Positions 45,474-53,432 of a stretch of 64,000 nt of DNA are shown piece by piece (positions within the stretch are counted from its first letter, which is position 1; every line of letters starts with the position of its first letter). Origin of the DNA: Candidatus Poribacteria bacterium. Its GTDB lineage: Bacteria > Poribacteria > WGA-4E > GCA-2687025. The notes beneath the pieces are model-generated. The model made no database searches and was not told the origin of the DNA. It saw nothing but the letters and a program-made list of their open reading frames with translations. A program made the translations under genes and the position numbers. Where the stretch lies: contig JABGQA010000114.1 in the NCBI GenBank assembly GCA_018644665.1, positions 80,708 through 144,707 of the forward strand, read 5' to 3'.

Positions 45474-45495
45474 CGAGGGACACGTCCGGCCCTCG
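45474..45495. other. Hairpin in the A2-A3 spacer
   Basis: CGAGGG and CCCTCG pair around a 10-nt loop within the 93-bp spacer at 45410-45502. The spacer is highly similar to the 94-bp spacer between A1 and A2, hairpin included. It could be an attenuator, an RNA-processing site or a relic of the duplication unit. There is no T-tract. Confidence 0.4.
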
Positions 45496-45502
45496 CCCGT
45501 AG

Positions 45503-48500
45503 CTACTTGCGCACGACCATGCGGCGCATCTGTCGCGACGCGCCCGCGCGCAGTTCGTACATGTACATGCCGCTCGACACGCTCTCTCCGAAGTCGTTTC
45601 GACCATCCCAATACGCGGCCGCGCCTCTGCGTCGGTACGCCCCGGGCGGCAGTCGCCCGAGATCGAGCCGGCGCACGACGACGCCTCGCGCGTCGTACAC
45701 GTGCACCGTCACTTCGGCTGCTTCGGATAGGTCGAAGGGGATCCACGTCTCGGGATTGAACGGGTTCGGGTAGTTCGCCAGCAGCGCCGTAGCGACGACC
45801 TCCTGCGCCACGATGGGAATCGTCACCGCGAACTGCCACGGCCCCGCGTCGTCCGCCGTGACGCTGAGTACGGCCGCGACATCGTGTGGCGTCGCCGTCT
45901 CGGATATGTCCAGGACGAAGCCGTTGTTGTTACGCGCCTCCCCCGCGGGCCATGCCTCGTGGGTCACGATGCCGTTTACCACCGTGATGTCGTCGTCGAT
46001 GATGGACAGCACTGCCTGGACGGCGCCTGTGGCCGGGCCGCCCGTATTTGCGATCCGCACGCGCGGGAAGACGCGTTCTCCGGGGTTTGCCTGCCCGTCG
46101 CGGTTTCCGCCCGGCTGAGGATCCCATGGCCAGGAGTTGCGCAGCGCAAATGCCGGCAGTTTCGCCAGCGACGGCCTAATATGGAAGGAGATCGTGTGCT
46201 GCCGCGGGTCGCCGTGGCTCGCGGCTATCGTCACGGTCACCGTCGCTTCGTGCGCGGCGGCATCGTCTGCGATCAGGATCGCGAAGTCAGACAGGGTCTC
46301 AATCCGATTCCGGCGGTACAGACCCGGCCAAGTCGCGCGCGTGTCCACACCGTCCACGATGGTGAGATCTGGATCGTCGGTGGTCAATGTGGCCACGACA
46401 TCGAACGCCTCGAGGCTGTGATTCTCTATCCGCACAGTTGGTACGACAGTCTCCCCTGGGTTCGCGTCGCCGTCACTGTTTCCGCCGGGTGAGGAGTCAC
46501 TTATCGACGAACCCCAGAGCCTGAACACGGTCGGACGTTCGATGGCGATGGCTACCTCGAATTGCCACAGACCACCTTGCGCCGTCGTCACGCTCACCAC
46601 CACCGGAGCGGCGCGTGGGAGGGCGTCCGCCGACGCGCGTACGGTCACGTCCCCACTGTCTCTCGTTTCGCCTGGGAGCCAGGTTGAGTGCGTCACCTGC
46701 GCCTTGCCAACGCTTATGTCTGAGTCGGTGCTTGCGAGAGTGATACGCACATCCTCTACGGGCTCGACGCCCACATGCCGTAGCCGGATGCCCGGCGCGC
46801 GCGAGCCTCCCGCGTTTACGCTGACTCTCGTGAGTCCCTGGACCGCGAAGGCGATGGCGGGACCGGCGATGGGTAGCGTGAAAGACATGTCCCATGGGCC
46901 GCCGTTGTCCGCGCGGATCGCCGCCCGCAACGTGACATCGTGCACCGCCGCGTCCGGCGCGACATCCAGGACGAAGGTGGCAGTGTGCGCGACCCCGGGC
47001 TCCCAAGACTCGTACAGCAGGTCGCCCTGCGCGACCGTGATATCCGCATCGTCCGTCGAGAGCGCGATGCGGACGTTGCGCGCCTGTTCCGAGCCTACGT
47101 GGAGCAATCGCAAACGGGGACGCACGCGCTCTCCGGCCTCGGCCTGCCCGTCACGATCTCCCCCGGGCTCGGGGTCGAACACCCACGAACTCCGCCGAAG
47201 GAGTTCGACCGCCCGGTACGCGATGGGTATGTCCACCGAGAACTGTGACGTTACGCCGTACGCCGTCGTGATCGTCACGGTGACCCGCGCGTCATGCGGC
47301 CGCGCATCCCCCGAAATGTCGACGACGAATCCCGTGTTGTTCTCCGCCGCGCCCGCAGGCCATCGTTCGTACGTCATCTCCCCAGCCACCACGATGACGT
47401 CCGGATCGTCCGACGTGAGGACCACGGACACCGCGAAGGCGTCGTCGGTCCCTTCGTTCTTCACGCGAACGCGCGTCAGGACGCGTTCCCCTGGGCTTGC
47501 CGTGCTGTCGCGGTTCCCACCGGGACGCGGATCGAAGACCCACGAGCGCACCACACCGAACGGGATGTCCGGCGCCTCGATCGTGAAGGGAACATCGAAC
47601 TGCCAAGGGCCGCCCCCACCGTCCGCAGTGACGCGCACGGTCGCGATGAAGTCGTGGGGCGTCGCGTCGGACGCGATGCGGAGGATCAGACCATCGTTGC
47701 TGCGCGCCTCTCCCGCGGGCCATGCGTCGTGCGCGACGAGGTCGCGAAGCACGGTGACGTCCGGGTCGTCGACGACCATCGTCACCTCGACGTTGCGCGC
47801 ATCGGCCGGGGCGACGTTTCTCAGACGAACCCGCGGCCGGATGCCCTCGCCAGGGACGGCGCGGCCGTCTCGATTTCCGCCCGGCGGCGGGTCGAATACC
47901 CACGCGCTCGCCAGCACGAACTCCGGCGCAGGCGTTACGACCGCCACCACGTGGCTGAACTGCCACGGGCCCCACGCGTCCGCGTTCACCTGGAAGAACA
48001 GCGACAGTTCGGGCGCCGTGAACTCCGCGTCGAGGTCGATGACGAAGTTCGTGTCGCGGGTCTCTCCGGCGGGCCACTCCATGTGCACGGCTTCGCCTGC
48101 CACCGGCGTCGCGTGCGGGTCGAGCGCGGCGACGCTGACGCGCGCGCTCGTCGCGGTTTCGTCGCCGTCGTTGCGAAGGCTGAGTGTCACGAAGAGACGC
48201 TCGCCGGGCTCCGCGATGCCGTCGCCGTCGCCTGTGGGAACAGGGTCGGAGACGGTCGTGGACTCGTGCGCGAAGCGGATCGACGGCGCGACGATGGCAA
48301 ACGTGGCGATGAAGCGCCAGGGCCCGCCGTTGTCCGCCGTGACAGTGATGACGATCGTGACGTCGGCCGAAGTCGCGTCCGGCGAGATCCGCGTGTCGAA
48401 CGTCACCGTCCCGGTGTCGCCGACGGGCACGGAGGACGGCCGGCCGCGCGAGCCGAGTCTGACGTGGGGATTGTCGATATCCCAGGTCACGAGGACGTTG

Positions 48501-48745
48501 CGCGCGTCCTCGGCTCCGACGTTCCAAAGGCCGAACTCCACCCGGACCGTCTCCAGTGGGTTCGCGATCCCGTCGTGGTTCCCCACGTAGTCGTCGATCA
48601 GGCCGGGAGTCGCCACAAGGTCCGGCCCTGCCGCCGCTAGGCCGGCGACGCCCACTTCCAGGGCACTGATGCGCACCTGAGCGACGGACGGCAGCGGCAG
48701 CAGGATCGTCGCACACAGGGACGCCAGCCATGCGAGTCGTCGCAT
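45503..48745 (-). CDS. Array protein A2: secreted 8-module Ig-like repeat protein
   Basis: 1080 residues. ATG start with GGGAG upstream (agggagtgtgaaag). The signal peptide is LASLCATILLPLPSVAQ. Module 1 has DDYVGNHDGIANPLE, with PGE altered to PLE. Module 2 has the clade-specific SDPVPTGDGDGIAEPGE, module 5 FDPEPGGDRDGQAEAGE, module 6 is degenerate (FAVQGLTRVSVNAGGSR), and module 7 has SDSSPGGNSDGDANPGE. The C-terminal domain has NYPNPFNPETWIPFDLSEAA and ends RQMRRMVVRK. It shares the whole C-terminal third with A3, differing mainly in lacking A3's extra module. No enzyme motif. Confidence 0.88.
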   Translation of the reverse strand: MRRLAWLASLCATILLPLPSVAQVRISALEVGVAGLAAAGPDLVATPGLIDDYVGNHDGIANPLETVRVEFGLWNVGAEDARNVLVTWDIDNPHVRLGSRGRPSSVPVGDTGTVTFDTRISPDATSADVTIVITVTADNGGPWRFIATFAIVAPSIRFAHESTTVSDPVPTGDGDGIAEPGERLFVTLSLRNDGDETATSARVSVAALDPHATPVAGEAVHMEWPAGETRDTNFVIDLDAEFTAPELSLFFQVNADAWGPWQFSHVVAVVTPAPEFVLASAWVFDPPPGGNRDGRAVPGEGIRPRVRLRNVAPADARNVEVTMVVDDPDVTVLRDLVAHDAWPAGEARSNDGLILRIASDATPHDFIATVRVTADGGGGPWQFDVPFTIEAPDIPFGVVRSWVFDPRPGGNRDSTASPGERVLTRVRVKNEGTDDAFAVSVVLTSDDPDVIVVAGEMTYERWPAGAAENNTGFVVDISGDARPHDARVTVTITTAYGVTSQFSVDIPIAYRAVELLRRSSWVFDPEPGGDRDGQAEAGERVRPRLRLLHVGSEQARNVRIALSTDDADITVAQGDLLYESWEPGVAHTATFVLDVAPDAAVHDVTLRAAIRADNGGPWDMSFTLPIAGPAIAFAVQGLTRVSVNAGGSRAPGIRLRHVGVEPVEDVRITLASTDSDISVGKAQVTHSTWLPGETRDSGDVTVRASADALPRAAPVVVSVTTAQGGLWQFEVAIAIERPTVFRLWGSSISDSSPGGNSDGDANPGETVVPTVRIENHSLEAFDVVATLTTDDPDLTIVDGVDTRATWPGLYRRNRIETLSDFAILIADDAAAHEATVTVTIAASHGDPRQHTISFHIRPSLAKLPAFALRNSWPWDPQPGGNRDGQANPGERVFPRVRIANTGGPATGAVQAVLSIIDDDITVVNGIVTHEAWPAGEARNNNGFVLDISETATPHDVAAVLSVTADDAGPWQFAVTIPIVAQEVVATALLANYPNPFNPETWIPFDLSEAAEVTVHVYDARGVVVRRLDLGRLPPGAYRRRGAAAYWDGRNDFGESVSSGMYMYELRAGASRQMRRMVVRK

Positions 48746-48809
48746 CTTTCACACTCCCTAGCCGTGCGGCGATCAAGCCGACGACCGCACACCCAGTGGG
48801 CGAGTCTCA

Positions 48810-48831
48810 CGAGGGACACGTCCGACCCTCG
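48810..48831. other. Hairpin in the A1-A2 spacer
   Basis: The same CGAGGG / CCCTCG stem with a 10-nt loop as at 45474-45495, within the 94-bp spacer at 48746-48839. Only a few bases differ between the two spacers. Confidence 0.4.
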
Positions 48832-48839
48832 CCTGGTAG

Positions 48840-51800
48840 CTACTTGCGCACGATCATGCGGCGCATGTGTCGCGCTGCGCCGGCGCGCAGTTCGTACATG
48901 TACATGCCGCTCGACACGCGCTCTCCGAAGTCGTTTCGGCCGTCCCAGTACGCGGCCGTGCTTCTGCGTCGGTACACGCCGGGCGCCAATCGCCCCAGGT
49001 CGAGCCGGCGCACGACGACGCCTCGCGCGTCGTACATGCTTACCGTCACGTCGGCTGCCTCGGATAGGTCGAAGGGAATCCACGTCTCGGGATTGAAGGG
49101 GTTCGGGTAGTTCGCCAGGAGCGCCGTCTCGGCGACGACCTCCGGCGCCACTATGGGAATCGTCACCGTGAACTGCCGCGCGCCGGCGTTGTCCGCCGTC
49201 ACACTGAACACCGCCTGCACGGCGTGCGGGGCCGCATCGGGCGCGATGTCGATGACGAACCCGTTGTTGTTGCGCGCCTCGCCTCCGGGCCATTCGTCGT
49301 GCGTCACGATGCCGTTCACGACCGCGACATCGTCATCGGCGATGGACAACACCGTATGGATGTTCCGCGCGGCGTCCTCACCGACGTTCCTGATACGCAC
49401 GCGCGGGAAGACGCGCTCGCCGGGATTCACCTGCCCGTCGCGGTTCGCGCCCGGCTCAGGATCCCACACCCACGCGTTCCGAAAGGCGAGCAGTGCCGGC
49501 GCCGTGCCGATGTCGAACACGAGTGCGTAGTGCAGGGGATCGCCATGATCCGCGGTCAGGGTCACGTTCACTGTCACTTCGTGCGCGGTGGCGTCGTCCG
49601 CGATCACTAAGGAAAAGTCGCTAAGCACCATCGTTCTTCCGCGCAGCCAGATGTCGACCGTATCCACACCGTCCACGACCGCCACGTCTGGATCGTCGGT
49701 GGCCAGCGCAACAACGACATTCCTCGACCTAGCGAGGCTGCGGTTTGTGAATTTCAGATACGGAACGACTGTCTCGCCCGGGCCACGAAACTTGTCTCCG
49801 TTCCCACCGGGCGGGTCGTTCCTCACACCCCCGCCCCGAGGGAGGTACTCGAAGTCGGCCGAGCGATTCAGAGCGACTGTGAACTCGAACTGCCACAGGC
49901 CTCCCTCCTCAGTCGTCACACTCAGCACCAACCGGGCGGCGTGCGGGTCCACGTCGGAGGCCGCCCGGATCACGATAGCCTCGCTCGCGCGCGTCTCTCC
50001 CGGCAGCCACGTCGCGTGCACCTGCTGCGCGGTGAGAACAGTCACATCCGGATCCCCACTAGCGAGCGTGACGCGGACGTTCTGGAGCGGGTCGGACCCG
50101 ATGTGCCGCAAACGGGCCCCCGGCGCGCCAGTGCCAGTCACCTCCACGGTGTCGCGGGTCGGTCCCAGGAACACAAAGCCAACGGCGGGCCCGGCGATCG
50201 GTAGCGTGAAAGTCATGTCCCACGGGCCGCCGTTGCCCGCCCGGATCCTGGCCCGCAGCATGACGTCGTGCACCGCCGCGTCCGGCGCCACGTGCAGCGT
50301 GACGCCGGCGTTGCGCGCCGTGCCCGGCGCCCACGTCTCGTAGAAGTGATCGCCCTGCGTGACTGTGACGTCCGCGTCGTCCGTCGTGAGGGAGATGCGC
50401 ACGTTCCGCGCCTCCTCGGAGCCGACATGTAGCAGTCGCAGGCGCGGCTCCACGCGCTCCCCGGCTTCCGCCTGACCGTCGCGATCCCCTCCCGGTTGCG
50501 GGTCGAACACCCACGAGCTACGCCGAACGAACTCCACTGCCCGGTAGGTGATCGGGATGGCGACGGGGAGAACCCACGACCCGCCTCGCGCCGTCGTGAC
50601 CGTCACGGACATCGGCGCGTCATGCGGATGCGCGTTTCCTGCGATGTCGACGACAAAGCCGGTGCTGTTCACCGCCGAGCCCGAGTCCCAGCGCTCGTAC
50701 GTCATCTCCCCTGCAACCACCGTGACGTCTGGATCGGCCGACGTGAGGACCACAGACACGCCGAAGGCATCGTCGCGCCCTTCGTTCCACACGCGCACAC
50801 GCGGCAAGACGCGTTCGCCCGGGCTCGCCATGCCGTCCCTGTTCCCACCCGGCCTCGGATCGAACACCCAGACGCGCGCTACGCCGAAGCCGATGTGCGG
50901 CGCCGCGATCGTGAAGGGAACATCGAACTCCCACGGGCCACCCTCGTCCGCAGTGACAAGCACGGTCGCGGTGAAGTCGTGGGGGGTCGCGCTGGGCGCT
51001 ATCTCTAGCACAGGGCCGCCGTTGTTGCGCGCCTCTCCCGCGGGCCACGTGTCGTGGACGACGCGGCCGCCAACCACCGTGACGTCCGGGTCGTCGACCG
51101 TCATCGTGACCTCGACGTTCCGTGCGTCCGCCGCGGCGACGTTCTTCATACGAACTCGCGACAGGACGCGCTCGCCCGGAGCGGCCCGCCCGTCTCGATT
51201 CCCATCCGGCGCCGGGTCGAATACCCACGCCTTCGCCAGGACGAACTCCGGCGCGGGCACGATCACGGGAACCACATGGCTGAACTGCCACGGTCCCCAG
51301 GCGTCCGCGTCTACGTGGAAGACGAGCGATAGATCCGGCGCCGTGAACTCCCCGTCGATATCGATGACGAAGCCCGTCTCGCGCGTCTCTCCGGCGGGCC
51401 ACTCCGCGTGCGTGGCTTCACCGGCGAGGATCGTCACGTGCGAATCCACGACGGCGAGGCTTACCCGCGCGTTCGTCGCGGCGTCGGTACCGTCGTTGCG
51501 CAGGACTACGTTCACGAACAGCCGTTCGCCGGGTTCGACGATGCCGTCGCCGTCGCCGGTGGGGACAGGGTCTGTGACGGTGGTGTCGTCACGCGAGAAG
51601 AGGATCGCCGGCGCGACGATCGGGAAGGTCAGGATGAACCGCCATGGGCCGCCGCTATCGGCAGTCAGCGTGATGACGCTGACGACGTCTCCCGATTCGG
51701 CCGTCGGTGAGATGGACATCACCACGCCGACCGTGCGAACGTCGCCGGGGATCCACTCGTCGACGCTGCCCATCGTGCCTATCTGGGTCACGCGCGGGTC

Positions 51801-52082
51801 CGCCGACGCAGCGGTCGGGCGGACATGTGATGCGGCGAGTAGACCGCTGTTGCGGATGCGGAACGTCACGCGCACCTGTTCGCCGGGGCTGGCGACGCCG
51901 TCTCCGTTGCCGTTCCAGAAGAAATCCTCGACGAAGCCGGGCGTGGCGACGAAGTCCGGGCCCACCACGGCGAGTCGGGCCTTGCCTGTGTCGAGCACCT
52001 CGACGCGCACCTGTGCGAGCGAGAGCAAAGGGAGCAGCGCCATCGCCGAACATACGGACGTCATCCATACGAGTCGTCGCAT
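48840..52082 (-). CDS. Array protein A1: promoter-proximal secreted 8-module Ig-like repeat protein
   Basis: 1080 residues from the ATG at 52082, with AAGGGAG about 8 nt upstream. The frame is open to 52286, but that stretch precedes a proper signal peptide (VCSAMALLPLLSLAQ) and looks non-coding. Eight modules: module 1 has WNGNGDGVASPGE, module 2 TDPVPTGDGDGIVEPGE, module 5 FDPQPGGDRDGQAEAGE, module 6 is degenerate (FVFLGPTRDTVEVTGTG), and module 7 has the variant NDPPGGNGDKFRGPGE. The C-terminal domain has NYPNPFNPETWIPFDLSEAA and ends RHMRRMIVRK. As the first gene of the array, the main promoter should lie in 52083-52493. Confidence 0.88.
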   Translation of the reverse strand: MRRLVWMTSVCSAMALLPLLSLAQVRVEVLDTGKARLAVVGPDFVATPGFVEDFFWNGNGDGVASPGEQVRVTFRIRNSGLLAASHVRPTAASADPRVTQIGTMGSVDEWIPGDVRTVGVVMSISPTAESGDVVSVITLTADSGGPWRFILTFPIVAPAILFSRDDTTVTDPVPTGDGDGIVEPGERLFVNVVLRNDGTDAATNARVSLAVVDSHVTILAGEATHAEWPAGETRETGFVIDIDGEFTAPDLSLVFHVDADAWGPWQFSHVVPVIVPAPEFVLAKAWVFDPAPDGNRDGRAAPGERVLSRVRMKNVAAADARNVEVTMTVDDPDVTVVGGRVVHDTWPAGEARNNGGPVLEIAPSATPHDFTATVLVTADEGGPWEFDVPFTIAAPHIGFGVARVWVFDPRPGGNRDGMASPGERVLPRVRVWNEGRDDAFGVSVVLTSADPDVTVVAGEMTYERWDSGSAVNSTGFVVDIAGNAHPHDAPMSVTVTTARGGSWVLPVAIPITYRAVEFVRRSSWVFDPQPGGDRDGQAEAGERVEPRLRLLHVGSEEARNVRISLTTDDADVTVTQGDHFYETWAPGTARNAGVTLHVAPDAAVHDVMLRARIRAGNGGPWDMTFTLPIAGPAVGFVFLGPTRDTVEVTGTGAPGARLRHIGSDPLQNVRVTLASGDPDVTVLTAQQVHATWLPGETRASEAIVIRAASDVDPHAARLVLSVTTEEGGLWQFEFTVALNRSADFEYLPRGGGVRNDPPGGNGDKFRGPGETVVPYLKFTNRSLARSRNVVVALATDDPDVAVVDGVDTVDIWLRGRTMVLSDFSLVIADDATAHEVTVNVTLTADHGDPLHYALVFDIGTAPALLAFRNAWVWDPEPGANRDGQVNPGERVFPRVRIRNVGEDAARNIHTVLSIADDDVAVVNGIVTHDEWPGGEARNNNGFVIDIAPDAAPHAVQAVFSVTADNAGARQFTVTIPIVAPEVVAETALLANYPNPFNPETWIPFDLSEAADVTVSMYDARGVVVRRLDLGRLAPGVYRRRSTAAYWDGRNDFGERVSSGMYMYELRAGAARHMRRMIVRK

Positions 52083-52493
52083 CTTCCACACTCCCTTAAC
52101 TGCCTGCGGCATCTGGCATGCGACTCGGGCGCGATCACCCGGCGAGGCCCACGCATCGGTCTGCTGGTCATGCCCGCCCCTGCGCGCTCGCAGGCCGGTG
52201 GCAGGGACAGCAATCCCGCGCATCCTGATGCATTTACTCGACGGCAACCGAGAGGGAGGACACGACGACAGGCCTGCCGCCAACACGCGCGGCGATTCCC
52301 ACTAGCCTTGTCGACTCTACCGGCATTACCACACGCGTCCGGCGTCACGCGCGACCCGGCGGCGCACCGATCCGCAGACGCCGTATGTTTCCGCCTGCGC
52401 AGGCGGAAACATATCCTCTACTACATGATAGGTAATGGTTGCGGCGGGCGAAAGGCCGCGGGGCCGGGTCGTACGGGCCGAAGACGCCATTGG
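52083..52493. other. Upstream region of the array, 411 bp
   Basis: No gene is supported here. It must contain the 5' control region of the array. I see no clear -35/-10 boxes. Its one conspicuous element is the perfect palindrome at 52384-52413, followed by an AT-richer stretch to about 52440. Confidence 0.45.
52384..52413. promoter_or_regulatory. 30-bp perfect palindrome upstream of the array
   Basis: TATGTTTCCGCCTGC is followed directly by its exact reverse complement, with no spacer. It lies 302 bp before the A1 start codon and 81 bp beyond the stop of the small minus-strand gene. It lacks a T-tract on either side, so it does not look like a standard terminator. Two-fold symmetry suits a dimeric regulator's operator, a cruciform, or a REP-like element. 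Confidence 0.55.
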
Positions 52494-52787
52494 TCACTGC
52501 GCGACGGCGGCGTCCGGCTCGATTGCGGCGGCCTCGGCCTCGAAGAGACTGGGGGTCTCCTGTTCGAGCAGTAGGCGCAATCGTCTCAGGTCGAACTGGG
52601 CCATATCCGCCCACGCCTCGGCGGCGCCGGCGAGGAGGAAATCGCGGGCCTCCTCGTGCACGGGCATCGGCGCGCAGGAGTCGGCGCGCGCGTCTCGCCA
52701 TGCCAGTTCGATCACGGCGCGGGCGAGGTCGCGGTAGCGGTCGCGGCGTTCTTCACGCGATATGTCGCGAGAGGGCTCGGCGCTCAT
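52494..52787 (-). CDS. Small hypothetical acidic helical protein
   Basis: 97 residues, ATG start with AGAGG 9 nt upstream. The sequence is Ala/Arg/Glu-rich and predicted mostly helical (REERRDRYRDLARAVIELAW, AEAWADMAQFDLRRLRLLLE), with no signal peptide or membrane segment. The central HEEARDFLLAGAAEAWADMA resembles short helical proteins often found near mobile or regulatory genes, but I do not recognise a family. It is on the same strand as the array and upstream of it, with the palindrome between. It may be an independent unit; a link with the array is not shown. Confidence 0.55.
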   Translation of the reverse strand: MSAEPSRDISREERRDRYRDLARAVIELAWRDARADSCAPMPVHEEARDFLLAGAAEAWADMAQFDLRRLRLLLEQETPSLFEAEAAAIEPDAAVAQ

Positions 52788-53112
52788 AGTGCGTAGCCTC
52801 TCTTCTTCACAGGCGAAAACGGAATCGACTTGGTCAGCCGCCGGGCGGTTCAGTACGTGACAAACGCCGGTTCCGTCGGGGAGGGTTACGGTAATCGGAA
52901 ATAAAACGACTCCGATTCTGTATTAAGTCGGCGCGTTTGGACATTCGCTGAGCGCTTGGTCGGGCGTCTCGGAAAGACGACGGGCCGGGTGCCGTCATGC
53001 GCTCTTTTCGGCGCTTTTCACCGGACGATTGGGCGCCGTGTACGCATTACGAAGGGACGAACCAACGCCCGCGACGGCCCGTCGCAGAGCGGTTCCTACG
53101 GAGGCGTGCGCA
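52788..53112. other. Divergent intergenic region, 325 bp
   Basis: No gene is supported. It contains the most AT-rich patch of the neighbourhood (about 52885-52930, with GGAAATAAAACG and TGTATTAAG), a plausible site for divergent promoters of the two small genes. I could not fix -35/-10 boxes. Confidence 0.4.
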
Positions 53113-53358
53113 ATGCTCGTGGAGTGTCTCGTGATCGCGGCCGCAGTCATCTATCCGTTGTGGCTTGTCCACAGCATGGGCGCGCTCGGCGCGTCAGAAC
53201 CGACCGCCAAGCAAGTGGCCAAGCACCTTAAGGAAGCGGGCGTCTATCGTAAACACGCCGTCGGCATGATCCCGTATCGCGCGGTGACGTGGTCGCTCGC
53301 CGGATTCATGCTCGTGCTGTGCGCGGCCAGCCTGGCTCCGCTGTGGCGCGTGCCGTAA
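53113..53358 (+). CDS. Small membrane protein with two transmembrane helices
   Basis: 81 residues, ATG with GGAGG 8 nt upstream. Two hydrophobic helices (MLVECLVIAAAVIYPLWLV at the N-terminus; LAGFMLVLCAASLAPLW near the C-terminus) flank a basic, soluble loop of about 30 residues (EPTAKQVAKHLKEAGVYRKH). Both termini should lie on one side of the inner membrane. No family is recognised. It is followed 32 bp later by a strong hairpin terminator. An upstream extension to 53029 in the same frame lacks a ribosome binding site and is Arg-rich, so I rejected it. Confidence 0.6.
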   Translation: MLVECLVIAAAVIYPLWLVHSMGALGASEPTAKQVAKHLKEAGVYRKHAVGMIPYRAVTWSLAGFMLVLCAASLAPLWRVP

Positions 53359-53390
53359 GGGAAGGCTCCGAGAAACGCGAACTGGCTACG

Positions 53391-53419
53391 AGGCGGGGCC
53401 GCTCCGAGTGGCCCCGCCT
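53391..53419. terminator. Bidirectional intrinsic-terminator-like hairpin
   Basis: AGGCGGGGCC (53391-53400) and GGCCCCGCCT (53410-53419) form a perfect 10-bp GC-rich stem with a 9-nt loop. It lies between two convergent genes ending at 53358 and 53433, so it can serve both. The T-tract is minimal. Confidence 0.7.
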
Positions 53420-53432
53420 TTGCGCTTCAGTG

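Larger units (their letters stand above)
14888..52082 (-). repeat. Tandem array of 11 paralogous genes for giant Ig-module secreted proteins
   Basis: Eleven head-to-tail genes, A1 (48840-52082) to A11 (14888-18160), fill 37 kb with almost no spacer. All share one architecture: a signal peptide, eight modules (nine in A3, A6 and A8) of about 115 residues, and a final domain of about 90 residues. Typical modules begin W-[VIL]-F-D-P-x-P-G-G-[ND]-x-D-G and reach P-G-E-R-V-x-P-R-x-R-L-R-N-x-G, then TxDPDV, WPxGEARNN, PHDV and TADxGGPW. They resemble CARDB/NEW3-type Ig-like domains with a calcium-loop-like insertion. The final domain has NYPNPFNPETWIPFDLSEA and ends MRRM[IV]VRK. I count 91 modules in total. 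Confidence 0.9.

Noticed and set aside
14888..52082. CRISPR-like periodicity: short motifs recurring every roughly 350 bp
   Set aside because: The spacing is that of protein modules within continuous reading frames; there are no identical short direct repeats with unique spacers.
52083..52286. N-terminal extension of A1 to 52286
   Set aside because: The extension precedes a standard signal peptide, lacks any similarity to the other copies, and the ATG at 52082 has its own ribosome binding site matching A2 and A3.
50548..52305. Long plus-strand open frame (585 codons), with similar ones at 46542-48590 (682 codons) and 29763-31553 (596 codons), antisense to array genes
   Set aside because: They are Ser/Arg/Thr-rich, have no ribosome binding sites, and recur because the paralogs share sense-strand sequence and GC-biased third positions. 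They are shadows of the minus-strand genes.
52384..52413. Palindrome as a dif/XerCD site or phage attachment site
   Set aside because: It is fully symmetric with no central spacer, unlike dif, and there is no integrase, tRNA gene or target duplication nearby.
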